Shown: positions 1-6,642 of the stretch, in pieces
Layout: every line of letters starts with the position of its first letter
How positions within the stretch are numbered: position 1 is the first letter of the stretch
Assembly (NCBI GenBank): GCA_015055805.1
Contig: SVHN01000001.1
Span: 1 to 64,000, forward strand
DNA: 64,000 nt
Source: Clostridiales bacterium
Lineage (GTDB): Bacteria > Bacillota > Clostridia > Christensenellales > Borkfalkiaceae
Direction: 5' to 3'
Position numbers and translations under genes: made by a program
Notes under the pieces: model-generated
Seen by the model: the letters and a program-made list of their open reading frames with translations, nothing else
Told to the model about the DNA's origin: nothing
Database searches by the model: none

Positions 1-2
1 AC

Positions 3-173
3 GAAGACGCAAAAACTTCTATCATATCTCACTTAGTATATAAAGTAATATTATATAACGATAAAATAAGAATTATATTGAAGAATAAAGACCACCACAC
101 CGTCGAAGCAAGCATAGAAGAGCTGGAGAATTTGTGTTCAAATTTAACACAACTCTCTCCGCCAACAAAATAA
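3..173 (+). CDS. C-terminal end of a probable serine recombinase (5' cut by window edge)
   Basis: Reading frame 3 is open from the first base to a TAA at 171-173 and gives 56 residues. The stretch LVYKVILYNDKIRIIL resembles the last beta-strand segment of Bacillota large serine recombinases, where a phrase like 'IYLYDDKIIITFNY' is common; this is recognition from memory, not a search. An acidic, helical tail follows and ends SPPTK. The catalytic N-terminal domain would lie outside the window. A terminator hairpin starts at the stop codon. The bases encoding the last residues (CTCTCCGCCA) recur in the tRNA-end-like patch at about 321-332, so the gene end may coincide with an attachment site. 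The fragment is short, so the family call is tentative. Confidence 0.5.
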   Translation, partial: EDAKTSIISHLVYKVILYNDKIRIILKNKDHHTVEASIEELENLCSNLTQLSPPTK

Positions 174-197
174 GACCATCTTTTGATGGTCTTTTTT
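173..197 (+). terminator. Rho-independent terminator after the recombinase fragment
   Basis: An 8-bp perfect stem AGACCATC/GATGGTCT with a TTTT loop is followed by six T. It begins on the stop codon of the upstream gene. Confidence 0.8.
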
Positions 198-207
198 GTT
201 GCGAAAA

Positions 208-340
208 AAGAAAGGGGGATTTGAATTAGGAGCTAGCAAACTTAAGTTTGCGTATTCGCTGAAAGCGAAAAAATAGTCCAGTGGACTATTTTGCGGGAGG
301 CTCGAGAGAAGCAAATCCCTCTTTCTCCGCCAAGAAAAAA
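208..340. repeat. Multi-hairpin, cloverleaf-like element with a tRNA-3'-end-like tail
   Basis: An outer stem joins 211-222 (AAGGGGGATTTG) to 312-323 (CAAATCCCTCTT) with 11 of 12 pairs. Inside it are three hairpins in a row: the 16-base perfect palindrome at 236-251 (GCAAACTT/AAGTTTGC), TTCGCT-GAA-AGCGAA at 255-269, and AATAGTCC-AGT-GGACTATT at 272-290. The right side reads CAAATCCCTCTTTCTCCGCCA, which looks like the T-loop, acceptor and CCA end of a class II (Ser-like) tRNA. No complete tRNA can be folded because the T-stem partner and the anticodon arm are missing. With the fragment at 383-402 this suggests tRNA-derived debris at the edge of an inserted element. No protein-coding signal is seen. 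Confidence 0.6.
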
Positions 341-366
341 GGACTATCAAGCGATAGTCCTTTTTT
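341..366 (+). terminator. Terminator hairpin after the tRNA-end-like sequence
   Basis: GGACTATC (341-348), AAGC loop, GATAGTCC (353-360), then six T. It has the same position relative to CTCCGCCA as the terminator at 173-197, so the two look like diverged copies of one tRNA-plus-terminator end. Confidence 0.75.
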
Positions 367-382
367 CTTGCTGTGATAAGTA

Positions 383-402
383 AGAAAAGAGGGATATGAA
401 CC
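383..402 (-). repeat. tRNA T-arm/acceptor-like fragment in reverse orientation
   Basis: Read on the minus strand this is GGTTCATATCCCTCTTTTCT, close to a tRNA T-loop plus acceptor 3' strand. The remainder of a tRNA is absent. The rest of 403-538 is AT-rich with no gene or strong structure that I can see. Confidence 0.4.
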
Positions 403-538
403 ATCATTATTGCGGTAGCATTATAAACATACAACCCAACGTTAAAATTATTATTACTTGTTTTTACGTACAGTGAAATTTTTTTGTCTAAAGTTCAATA
501 TTTGTTTTTTTGACAAAAATTTTTATTTTGGTTTACAG

Positions 539-593
539 TTTAGTTGACCAAATGGTTGACTATTTGTAAACTTTTTTATATAATTTAGTTGAC
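539..593 (+). promoter_or_regulatory. Fic gene promoter flanked by a 10-bp direct repeat
   Basis: TTGACT (556-561) and TATAAT (579-584) are separated by exactly 17 bp. The decamer TTTAGTTGAC occurs at 539-548 and again at 584-593, so one copy lies just upstream of the -35 and the other overlaps the end of the -10. This arrangement is typical of a repressor binding to both sides of a promoter; that role is inferred. Confidence 0.6.
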
Positions 594-652
594 ATCGTCA
601 TATACTATTGATTCTAGATGATTATAGTGTTAATAAAAATTTGGAGGCAAAT

Positions 653-1894
653 ATGGATAAAAATAAAATTTTACAGATTTTACTGGATGACGAATACTAC
701 ACAATAGATGATTTGCGTTATAATAAAAATGTTGGAATACTTTTTACTAAGGATGAATTAAACGATTTTTTAAGCACGAAAGATAATTTAATAAACGACA
801 GGTGCGAAGGATTTGTAAAACTTCCACTTAAAACGTTTAATTCACAGCATATTTTCTTTTTTTTAGGAACGTATCTTACATTAAATCACAAGGAATATTT
901 ATCGACATTAATTAAAGATTACGAGGAAAACAAAGATTTTTTAACAAATCGCAACATTGACCAAATTATGCTTTCAAGAATATTCTCTGAAGTAGAAGGA
1001 ACGTTAAATATTGAAAATGTTCCGACTACGCATAAAAGAATAAAACAAATTTTCGAAAGTAAAAAACTAACCGATAAAAACGATATAATAATTAAGAACA
1101 TGCAGAATGCAATTAATTATATTCTAAGTGAAAAACCTAAATTTAATAAAGAAAACTTGTTTAAACTGTATTCATTACTCAGCGAAAATTGTTTAGATGA
1201 AGAAGATAAATTAAAGGATGGTTTATATTATCGAGATGATTCGGTTTCTATTGGTGGTTACGATGGGATAAGCCACGAACTTATTGACGAATATATGAAT
1301 GGGTTGTTCGAGCTGGTTAATGATAAAGAGCAGGCGAAAAAACTTGGCATATTTCTTCCGCATATTTGTCATTATTATATTTTATATTTGCATCCATATT
1401 TTGATTATAATGGCAGAACGGCGCGTATGGTTTCACTTTGGATTAGCATAATAAACGATTTGTCTTACGTTTCGCCATTATTCATAAGCGAAGCTATTAA
1501 CGAATTTAAGTCGGATTATTACAAAGCCATTGTTAACACAAGAAATACAAATAATGATCTAACGTATTTTTTAGGCTACATTTTAGAAACAGCTATAAAA
1601 TTCAGTTTGATTTATAAGAATATTGAAGAAATAAAGAAAAAACTGTCCGCACTAGGCGAATTTCTATCTAATACAGAGCTTGTATATCTTAAAAAAATAT
1701 TAATTCATAATTCAGAAAATTATTTTAATTACAAGATGTTTATTGAATATGTTGGAAATAATATGACAAAACAAGGTGCCCTAAAAATACTACATCATTT
1801 ATCTGAATACAAAATTATAGAAGAAAGCATAAATAAAAGAAACGAAACTATTTTTAAAATCAATCCTAAATTTATAACTTATAAAATGAACTAA
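653..1894 (+). CDS. Fic/DOC-domain protein with an altered Fic motif
   Basis: A Fic-fold protein of 413 residues. Fic proteins usually transfer AMP or other phosphate-containing groups to target proteins. ATG at 653 was chosen over an in-frame ATG at 608 because it has GGAGG 7 bases upstream and the promoter lies at 556-584. The Fic motif is at residues 247-258, HPYFDYNGRTAR. The catalytic His, the Asp, the Asn and both Arg are present, but the first Gly of the usual GNGR is Tyr. Near residue 112, SEVEGT matches the inhibitory-helix motif that normally blocks ATP binding by its Glu, so the protein is probably self-inhibited. The C-terminal ~80 residues look like a winged-helix domain, suggesting DNA binding. 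The gene is noticeably more AT-rich than its neighbours and stands alone next to recombinase remnants, which suggests acquisition. Confidence 0.85.
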   Translation: MDKNKILQILLDDEYYTIDDLRYNKNVGILFTKDELNDFLSTKDNLINDRCEGFVKLPLKTFNSQHIFFFLGTYLTLNHKEYLSTLIKDYEENKDFLTNRNIDQIMLSRIFSEVEGTLNIENVPTTHKRIKQIFESKKLTDKNDIIIKNMQNAINYILSEKPKFNKENLFKLYSLLSENCLDEEDKLKDGLYYRDDSVSIGGYDGISHELIDEYMNGLFELVNDKEQAKKLGIFLPHICHYYILYLHPYFDYNGRTARMVSLWISIINDLSYVSPLFISEAINEFKSDYYKAIVNTRNTNNDLTYFLGYILETAIKFSLIYKNIEEIKKKLSALGEFLSNTELVYLKKILIHNSENYFNYKMFIEYVGNNMTKQGALKILHHLSEYKIIEESINKRNETIFKINPKFITYKMN

Positions 1895-1937
1895 TTTAGA
1901 CGTTTAGTGTACAATATTCTAGAATAAGGAGATAAAA

Positions 1938-3218
1938 ATGAAACTTAATTACAAAAGAGTTATTTGCGTGGGCTTTGCGTTCTTTTTAATAACGGCGTTT
2001 TGGCAGGCTTACGATAAAACTATTCCGCTAATTCTAACTTATAAGTTTAATATGAATCAGACGCTTTCGGGACTAATTATGGCGTTCGATAACGTTTTAG
2101 CGGTGTTTTTATTGCCGCTTTTCGGCGTGCTTTCGGATAAAACTAATTCAAGGCTCGGTAAGCGTACGGTATTTATTTTATTCGGTACTATTTTAGCGGT
2201 TGTTTCTTTCGTTTTCTTGCCGCTTATAGGAAACGTTTGGCTTTTTATCGCCGTTCTTTTAGTGACGTTACTTTCGATGGCAACTTTCCGTTCGCCAGCG
2301 GTTGCACTTATGCCTGACGTCACTTGTAAGCCTTTACGTTCTAAGGGTAACGCTATAATAAATCTAGTGGGGACTGTTGGCGGACTTATCGTTCTAGGCG
2401 TAGGCTTAGTTATAAAAGTTGGCGAAGAAACTATGAATAATCTTATGCCGTACTATATAGTTGTGTGTGGTGTTATTCTTTTAGGCTTGATAATATTTTT
2501 GCTTACCGTCAAAGAAAAAAAGTGGGCGGAACAAATGAAACTTGACACCGAAAAATACTTCCCCGAACAAGAAGAGAAAGAAGATAGCGGTGAAACTAGA
2601 AAACTTTCCAAACCAGAGTTAAGGTCTTTACTTTTAATACTCGGTTCGGTCGCGCTTTGGTTTATGGGCTATAATGCTATAACTTCTAAATACTCGCTCT
2701 ATGCCGACAAAGTTTTGCATCAAAGTTACGATCTAACCCTACTTATCGCGCAAGGCGCGGCAATTATATCTTATCTTCCTGTGGGTATGCTTGCTACTAA
2801 AATCGGCAGAAAGAAAACTATTTTGGCAGGAGTAGTAATGCTTGCGCTTGCTTTCTTCTTTGCAATATTTATTACAGCCGACAGTTCGCCTTTAATTATG
2901 TACGTTTTGTTTGCGTTAGCAGGTATAGGCTGGGCTACAATTAACGTAAACAGTTTTCCGATGGTCGTTGAACTAGCAAAAGACAGCAACGTTGGAAAAT
3001 ATACCGGTTGGTATTACACGGCAAGCATGTCTGCGCAAGTTATAACCCCGATACTATCGGGCGCGATTATGGACCTTGCTCAAAATATGCTACCGCTATT
3101 CCCGTATGCTTGTATATGCGTAAGCCTAGCGTTTATAACAATGATTTTAGTAAAACACGGCGATAGCAAACCCATAAAGAAAAATTCCGTTCTGGAAAAT
3201 TTCAACGTCGACGACTAA
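1938..3218 (+). CDS. MFS transporter, SLC45/GPH-like
   Basis: A 426-residue integral membrane protein with about 12 hydrophobic segments split by a charged central loop near residues 205-235. The first cytoplasmic loop carries GVLSDKTNSRLGKRT, the MFS loop 2-3 signature in the form seen in the SLC45/GPH-like sugar transporter branch. AAGGAG lies 7 bases before the ATG. The gene stands 43 bases after the Fic gene and ends in its own terminator, so it may share the Fic transcript. Its substrate cannot be told; sugars are the usual cargo of this branch. Confidence 0.8.
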   Translation: MKLNYKRVICVGFAFFLITAFWQAYDKTIPLILTYKFNMNQTLSGLIMAFDNVLAVFLLPLFGVLSDKTNSRLGKRTVFILFGTILAVVSFVFLPLIGNVWLFIAVLLVTLLSMATFRSPAVALMPDVTCKPLRSKGNAIINLVGTVGGLIVLGVGLVIKVGEETMNNLMPYYIVVCGVILLGLIIFLLTVKEKKWAEQMKLDTEKYFPEQEEKEDSGETRKLSKPELRSLLLILGSVALWFMGYNAITSKYSLYADKVLHQSYDLTLLIAQGAAIISYLPVGMLATKIGRKKTILAGVVMLALAFFFAIFITADSSPLIMYVLFALAGIGWATINVNSFPMVVELAKDSNVGKYTGWYYTASMSAQVITPILSGAIMDLAQNMLPLFPYACICVSLAFITMILVKHGDSKPIKKNSVLENFNVDD

Positions 3219-3241
3219 GAGTGAATAAAAGAATACAAATT

Positions 3242-3277
3242 AAAACCGCCTTATCTAGCGTGATAACGGCGGTTTTA
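3242..3277. terminator. Convergent terminator between the MFS gene and the CrtO-like gene
   Basis: AAAACCGCC-TTATC pairs with GATAA-C-GGCGGTTTT, a 14-bp stem with one bulge. It has A and T tracts on both sides, so it could serve both converging genes. Confidence 0.75.
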
Positions 3278-3309
3278 TAGTTAAACTAAGTATATTTTGC
3301 AACATTAGT

Positions 3310-3771
3310 TTATGCGGTGGCTAGATTTAGAGCGCGGATTAGGCGTGGGCGGTTGTAGCGTTGTATTAGAATAAACGGCACGTTCAAGGCGGCAAAAACC
3401 GTGGATATTATTATGCCGAACTTGTACCAAATTTTTACGCATAAAAAGCCGAATATCATTGCGAAAAAGTGCGTTGCCTCGGCAATACACGTTTCTTTGA
3501 TTAGAATTTTAAGGTTAGCGTTTTGAGTGTTTTCAATTCTTTTTTTAGGGATTTTGCTTATAATTTTATGCATAATAAGGCTAAAATCAGGAAGTTTGGT
3601 TTTCCATTTTTTTATCTTTAATTTATCGTAAATTTTGCCGTGCTTTTCGAACTTAAAACTTTTAAATGGAAAAGAATTTTCTTTTATCCATTTTCTTGGG
3701 TAAATTCGACCTATAACGTAGATTATTAAACTTATCGAGATTAAATAAATTAAACAATAAACAAACGGCAT
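3310..3771 (-). CDS. CrtO-like (glycosyl-diaponeurosporenoate acyltransferase family) membrane protein
   Basis: A 153-residue protein with an N-terminal membrane segment (about 3-21) and two further hydrophobic segments near 100-135. The middle contains YDKLKIKKWKTKLPD and the C-terminal part contains EATHFFAMIFGF followed by RYNRPRL. These resemble conserved blocks of the CrtO acyltransferase family, which finishes staphyloxanthin synthesis in Staphylococcus. No carotenoid genes are nearby, and in anaerobic Clostridia members of this family are common without such a pathway, so the substrate is unknown. GGAG sits 6-7 bases upstream of the ATG at 3771. Confidence 0.6.
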   Translation of the reverse strand: MPFVYCLIYLISISLIIYVIGRIYPRKWIKENSFPFKSFKFEKHGKIYDKLKIKKWKTKLPDFSLIMHKIISKIPKKRIENTQNANLKILIKETCIAEATHFFAMIFGFLCVKIWYKFGIIISTVFAALNVPFILIQRYNRPRLIRALNLATA

Positions 3772-3890
3772 GATTTCTCCTTTGTAGTAGATAGCATTAT
3801 ACTGCTAAACTATTGAATTTATCTTGAAAACAATTATAAATTCCGTTTGTTTAGAAGAGATTAAAACAATGTAAATAATTTGTAAAAATA

Positions 3891-3923
3891 AACGCACGGT
3901 TGACTTTAAAAGTACCGTGCGTT
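3891..3923 (-). terminator. luxS terminator
   Basis: AACGCACGGT (3891-3900) pairs perfectly with ACCGTGCGTT (3914-3923). Read on the minus strand it is followed by a T-rich stretch. Confidence 0.75.
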
Positions 3924-3937
3924 ATCTTTAATATCGA

Positions 3938-4399
3938 TTAATATTTTAAGCGTTTATGTGATTCTAATTCGGATAAATATTTTTTGGCGTATTCTTTTGC
4001 CGTGCTTAAATCTTGTTCGGAATAGTTTCCGCACTCAACAGCCGTTGCGCCTGGGATTTCGCCGTCAAAGTCGATTACGAACTTGCAAAAATCCAAGACG
4101 AAAGGCAATAGGCGTTCACTTGTCCACTCGTCAAAGAGCAGTAAATAAAAGCCTGTTCTGCACCCCATAGGTCCAAAGTAAACGATTTTATCTTTTATGC
4201 TAGAATTTCTAAAAAAGGTTGCGCCTATATGTTCTAACGTGTGTATTGCAGGCATTTCCATAGGCGTTTCACGGTTGGGGGCGGTAAAGCGCATATCAAA
4301 GGTGGTAACGAAAGTACCGTTAGAACTATCGAGTCTGCTTACGTAAAGACCGGGGAATAGGTTTAGGTGATTAATTTTAAAACTTTCAATTTTTTCCAT
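3938..4399 (-). CDS. luxS: S-ribosylhomocysteine lyase (LuxS)
   Basis: LuxS cleaves S-ribosylhomocysteine to homocysteine and 4,5-dihydroxy-2,3-pentanedione, the precursor of autoinducer-2, as part of methyl-cycle recycling. The 153-residue length is normal. The zinc ligands of the HxxEH motif (His53, His57) and Cys123 are present, as are the catalytic Glu56 and Cys80. The N-terminus MEKIESFKINHLNLFPGLYV matches the family start. The gene is monocistronic with its own terminator, and diverges from glnA. A TATAAT lies only 6 bp before the ATG, so part of the transcript may be leaderless; a second promoter is 30-60 bp further up. Confidence 0.97.
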   Translation of the reverse strand: MEKIESFKINHLNLFPGLYVSRLDSSNGTFVTTFDMRFTAPNRETPMEMPAIHTLEHIGATFFRNSSIKDKIVYFGPMGCRTGFYLLLFDEWTSERLLPFVLDFCKFVIDFDGEIPGATAVECGNYSEQDLSTAKEYAKKYLSELESHKRLKY

Positions 4400-4405
4400 G
4401 CCTTT

Positions 4406-4467
4406 ATTATATCACGAAACCTATTAAAAGCAAGGCGATTATACTAAAAGTTAAAAAGAATTGATAA
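4406..4467 (-). promoter_or_regulatory. Two candidate luxS promoters
   Basis: On the minus strand, TTGCTT (4428-4433) and TATAAT (4406-4411) are 16 bp apart, with the -10 only 6 bp from the luxS ATG. Further up, TTATCA (4462-4467) and TATAAT (4438-4443) are 18 bp apart and would give a normal short leader. Which is used cannot be told from sequence. Confidence 0.45.
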
Positions 4468-4493
4468 TATTTTAATGTTTTTTATTGCAATTA

Positions 4494-4522
4494 TTGACTA
4501 AAACAAAAAAAACTGTTATACT
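4494..4522 (+). promoter_or_regulatory. glnA promoter
   Basis: TTGACT (4494-4499), 17 bp, TATACT (4517-4522). The start codon is 34 bp beyond, with TTAGGAG before it. No clear GlnR-type inverted repeat is seen. Confidence 0.7.
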
Positions 4523-4555
4523 TATCACATATTTTTATACTTAGGAGTTATTCTT

Positions 4556-5980
4556 ATGTCAAAGAGCACTCAGGACGTTTTAAAACTAATTGAAGAAAAA
4601 GGTATCAAGATGGTTGACTTCAAGATGGTTGACATCAACGGTCAGTACCGCCACGTTACTATTCCTGCGGAGAATTTTTCCGAAGAAACTATGACTAGCG
4701 GTATCGGGTTTGACGCATCTAACTATGGTTACGCCGTAGTTGAAAAGAGCGATATGGTATTTATTCCTGATCCCGACACGGCTGTTATTGATCCTTTCTG
4801 TGAAATTCCAACCCTTTCAATGACGGGTAACGCAATGATTATCGGCAAAACCGAAAACCAACCGCTTGCTCAGTACCCCAGAAACATTGTTTTGGCGGCG
4901 GAAAAATATATGAAAGATTCAGGTGTAGCAGATACAATGCTTATTCTTCCTGAGTTTGAATTTTATCTTTTCGACAACGTCGCGTGGGACGTTCAGCCCA
5001 ACACCGTAGCCTTTTCAGTAGACACCGAACAGTCGTACTGGAACAGCAGCGTTCAAGGCAAGGGCGTTATAGTACCTAAGCAAAAGGCTTACCATATTGC
5101 TAAACCTTTCGACCAAGCTTACGAGTGTCGCAGCGAAATGTGCATGCACATGAAAGATGCTGGTATTGAAATCAATTATCATCACCCCGAAGTCGCTGCA
5201 TCAGGTCAGTTTGAAATTGAACCGCAGTTAGGTCAGATGTCAAAGATGGCGGACGCTACTATGATGATTAAATACATTATACACAACACCGCGCTCAAAT
5301 ACGGCAAGTCTGCAACCTTTATGCCAAAGCCTATTTACGGTGAGGCAGGAAGTGGTATGCACGTGCATATGCTACTTTTAAAAGACGGGGAACCCGTATT
5401 CTCAGACGATAACGGTTACGCTCGTCTAAGCAAGACGGCTCACTACTTTATGGGCGGATTACTAAAACATATCGGTTCACTCTGCGCGCTTACCAACCCA
5501 AGCACCAACTCGTTCAAGAGATTGATCCCTGGATTTGAAGCACCCGTTACCGTTGGGTACGCAACGTCTAACCGTAGCGCGGTTATAAGAATACCTGCTT
5601 ACGCAAAAACGCCCAACAAACGTCGCTTTGAACTTCGTAACCCTGACGCTACTTGCAACCCGTATTTCTGCTATGCGGCAATACTTATGGCAGGTATTGA
5701 CGGCGTTAAGAACAAGATTGATCCACACGCAAACGGTTGGGGTCCTTACGATATGAACCTTTATCATTTGAGCGACGAAGAAAAGGCAAAACTTCACCAC
5801 TTGCCTACGTCGTTAGAACAAGCACTTGATGAACTTGAAAAAGATCACGATTACTTGACCGCAGGCGGTGTTTTCCCCGAAGAACTTCTTAAAAACTTTA
5901 TCGCTGCTAAGCGTGAAGAGTGCCGTCAACTTTCGGCAATTCCGCACCCAGCAGAGTTTGACAAGTATTACAACTTATAA
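4556..5980 (+). CDS. glnA: Glutamine synthetase, type I
   Basis: Makes glutamine from glutamate, ammonia and ATP, and supplies nitrogen to the downstream purine genes (PurF and PurL use glutamine). The 474-residue length fits the type I family. Conserved blocks seen are HHPEVAASGQFEIEPQ (metal/ammonium site), AGSGMHVHMLLLKDG (ATP site), NRSAVIRIPAY, and RRFELRNPDATCNPY. A Tyr in NLYHL stands where the adenylylation site of enteric enzymes falls, but no adenylyltransferase is in view, so this is not evidence of that control. The gene is monocistronic with its own promoter and terminator. Confidence 0.97.
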   Translation: MSKSTQDVLKLIEEKGIKMVDFKMVDINGQYRHVTIPAENFSEETMTSGIGFDASNYGYAVVEKSDMVFIPDPDTAVIDPFCEIPTLSMTGNAMIIGKTENQPLAQYPRNIVLAAEKYMKDSGVADTMLILPEFEFYLFDNVAWDVQPNTVAFSVDTEQSYWNSSVQGKGVIVPKQKAYHIAKPFDQAYECRSEMCMHMKDAGIEINYHHPEVAASGQFEIEPQLGQMSKMADATMMIKYIIHNTALKYGKSATFMPKPIYGEAGSGMHVHMLLLKDGEPVFSDDNGYARLSKTAHYFMGGLLKHIGSLCALTNPSTNSFKRLIPGFEAPVTVGYATSNRSAVIRIPAYAKTPNKRRFELRNPDATCNPYFCYAAILMAGIDGVKNKIDPHANGWGPYDMNLYHLSDEEKAKLHHLPTSLEQALDELEKDHDYLTAGGVFPEELLKNFIAAKREECRQLSAIPHPAEFDKYYNL

Positions 5981-5993
5981 TTTTACAACTTCA

Positions 5994-6026
5994 TACCGCC
6001 GTTACTATGACGGCGGTAATTTTTTT
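5994..6026 (+). terminator. glnA terminator
   Basis: TACCGCCGT (5994-6002) pairs perfectly with ACGGCGGTA (6010-6018), followed by a run of T. Confidence 0.85.
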
Positions 6027-6073
6027 ATTGACAAACTTAAACAAAATTTTATGGAAAAATTTTCAAATAGGTC

Positions 6074-6102
6074 TTGAAAAATTTCAAAAAGTCTGTTATA
6101 AT
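6074..6102 (+). promoter_or_regulatory. Promoter of the small lipoprotein gene
   Basis: TTGAAA (6074-6079), 17 bp, TATAAT (6097-6102). Confidence 0.65.
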
Positions 6103-6144
6103 ACCTTCAAGAAAAAGTCTAAAAATAAAAGGAGAGTTAAAACT

Positions 6145-6492
6145 ATGAAAAAGACTTTGAAGACAATTATTTTATCACTCATTTTAGCTGTGGCTCTCGC
6201 TTTCACGGGATGTGGAGTTAGCCAAAGCACTGCTGACAAAATCAACGAAGCCGCTAAAAACGGCGAACCTTTGTCCGTTGAAGAAGTCAAAGATATGGTC
6301 GGCGACCCGCTTTTCGACGGCTTGGTTTTAGGTACGGGCGTAATAATTTACGTTGCAGGTTGCGATTCTTGGGAAGAAGTTGAAGAAAACGTTAAGGCTG
6401 AAAAACCCATGAAAGCCTTGATCGTTACCTGCGCTGTAGGTAAAGCAACCGGTGCGGTTTACAACGATAACTACAAAGGTGAAAAGAAATAA
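6145..6492 (+). CDS. Small lipoprotein of unknown function
   Basis: A 115-residue protein. I start it at the ATG at 6145, preceded by AGGAGAG, because the promoter lies at 6074-6102 and upstream in-frame codons fall before or inside it. Residues 1-22 form a lipoprotein signal ending AFTGC, with Cys23 as the lipidated residue. The mature part is an acidic helical stretch (about 30-55) then a more hydrophobic, glycine-containing segment with one more Cys. I recognise no domain. The gene is transcribed alone and closed by a strong terminator. It probably sits on the outer face of the membrane. Confidence 0.8.
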   Translation: MKKTLKTIILSLILAVALAFTGCGVSQSTADKINEAAKNGEPLSVEEVKDMVGDPLFDGLVLGTGVIIYVAGCDSWEEVEENVKAEKPMKALIVTCAVGKATGAVYNDNYKGEKK

Positions 6493-6501
6493 TTAATAAT
6501 C

Positions 6502-6540
6502 AACCCGTTTTCCTAACCCGAAAACGGGTTTTTTCTTTTT
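6502..6540 (+). terminator. Terminator of the small lipoprotein gene
   Basis: AACCCGTTTT (6502-6511) pairs with AAAACGGGTT (6521-6530), followed by TTTTCTTTTT. Confidence 0.9.
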
Positions 6541-6580
6541 GAGCAACCAACACAAAAAATAGATATTTTGTAATTTAAGG

Positions 6581-6609
6581 TTGCTATCTTTATTTTAATT
6601 TGGTATAAT
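6581..6609 (+). promoter_or_regulatory. trkA promoter with an overlapping inverted repeat
   Basis: TTGCTA (6581-6586), 17 bp, TATAAT (6604-6609). The -35 lies inside the right arm of an imperfect hairpin AGCAACC (6542-6548)/GGTTGCT (6579-6585) that could be an operator. No c-di-AMP riboswitch is recognisable. Confidence 0.5.
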
Positions 6610-6642
6610 ACGAAATAGGCGAAATTAGAAGAGAGGGTTTTT

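Noticed and set aside
208-340. A complete tRNA-Ser gene
   Set aside because: Only the T-loop/acceptor-like end is present; no anticodon arm or 5' acceptor strand can be placed.
144-434. Minus-strand ORF of 96 codons over the hairpin patch
   Set aside because: It runs through terminators, palindromes and the recombinase end, and its translation repeats phrases created by the inverted tRNA-like sequence. No ribosome site or conserved domain.
6542-6642. c-di-AMP (ydaO) riboswitch before trkA
   Set aside because: Potassium genes often carry one, but the region is too short and lacks the conserved pseudo-symmetric sequence; only a simple inverted repeat is seen.
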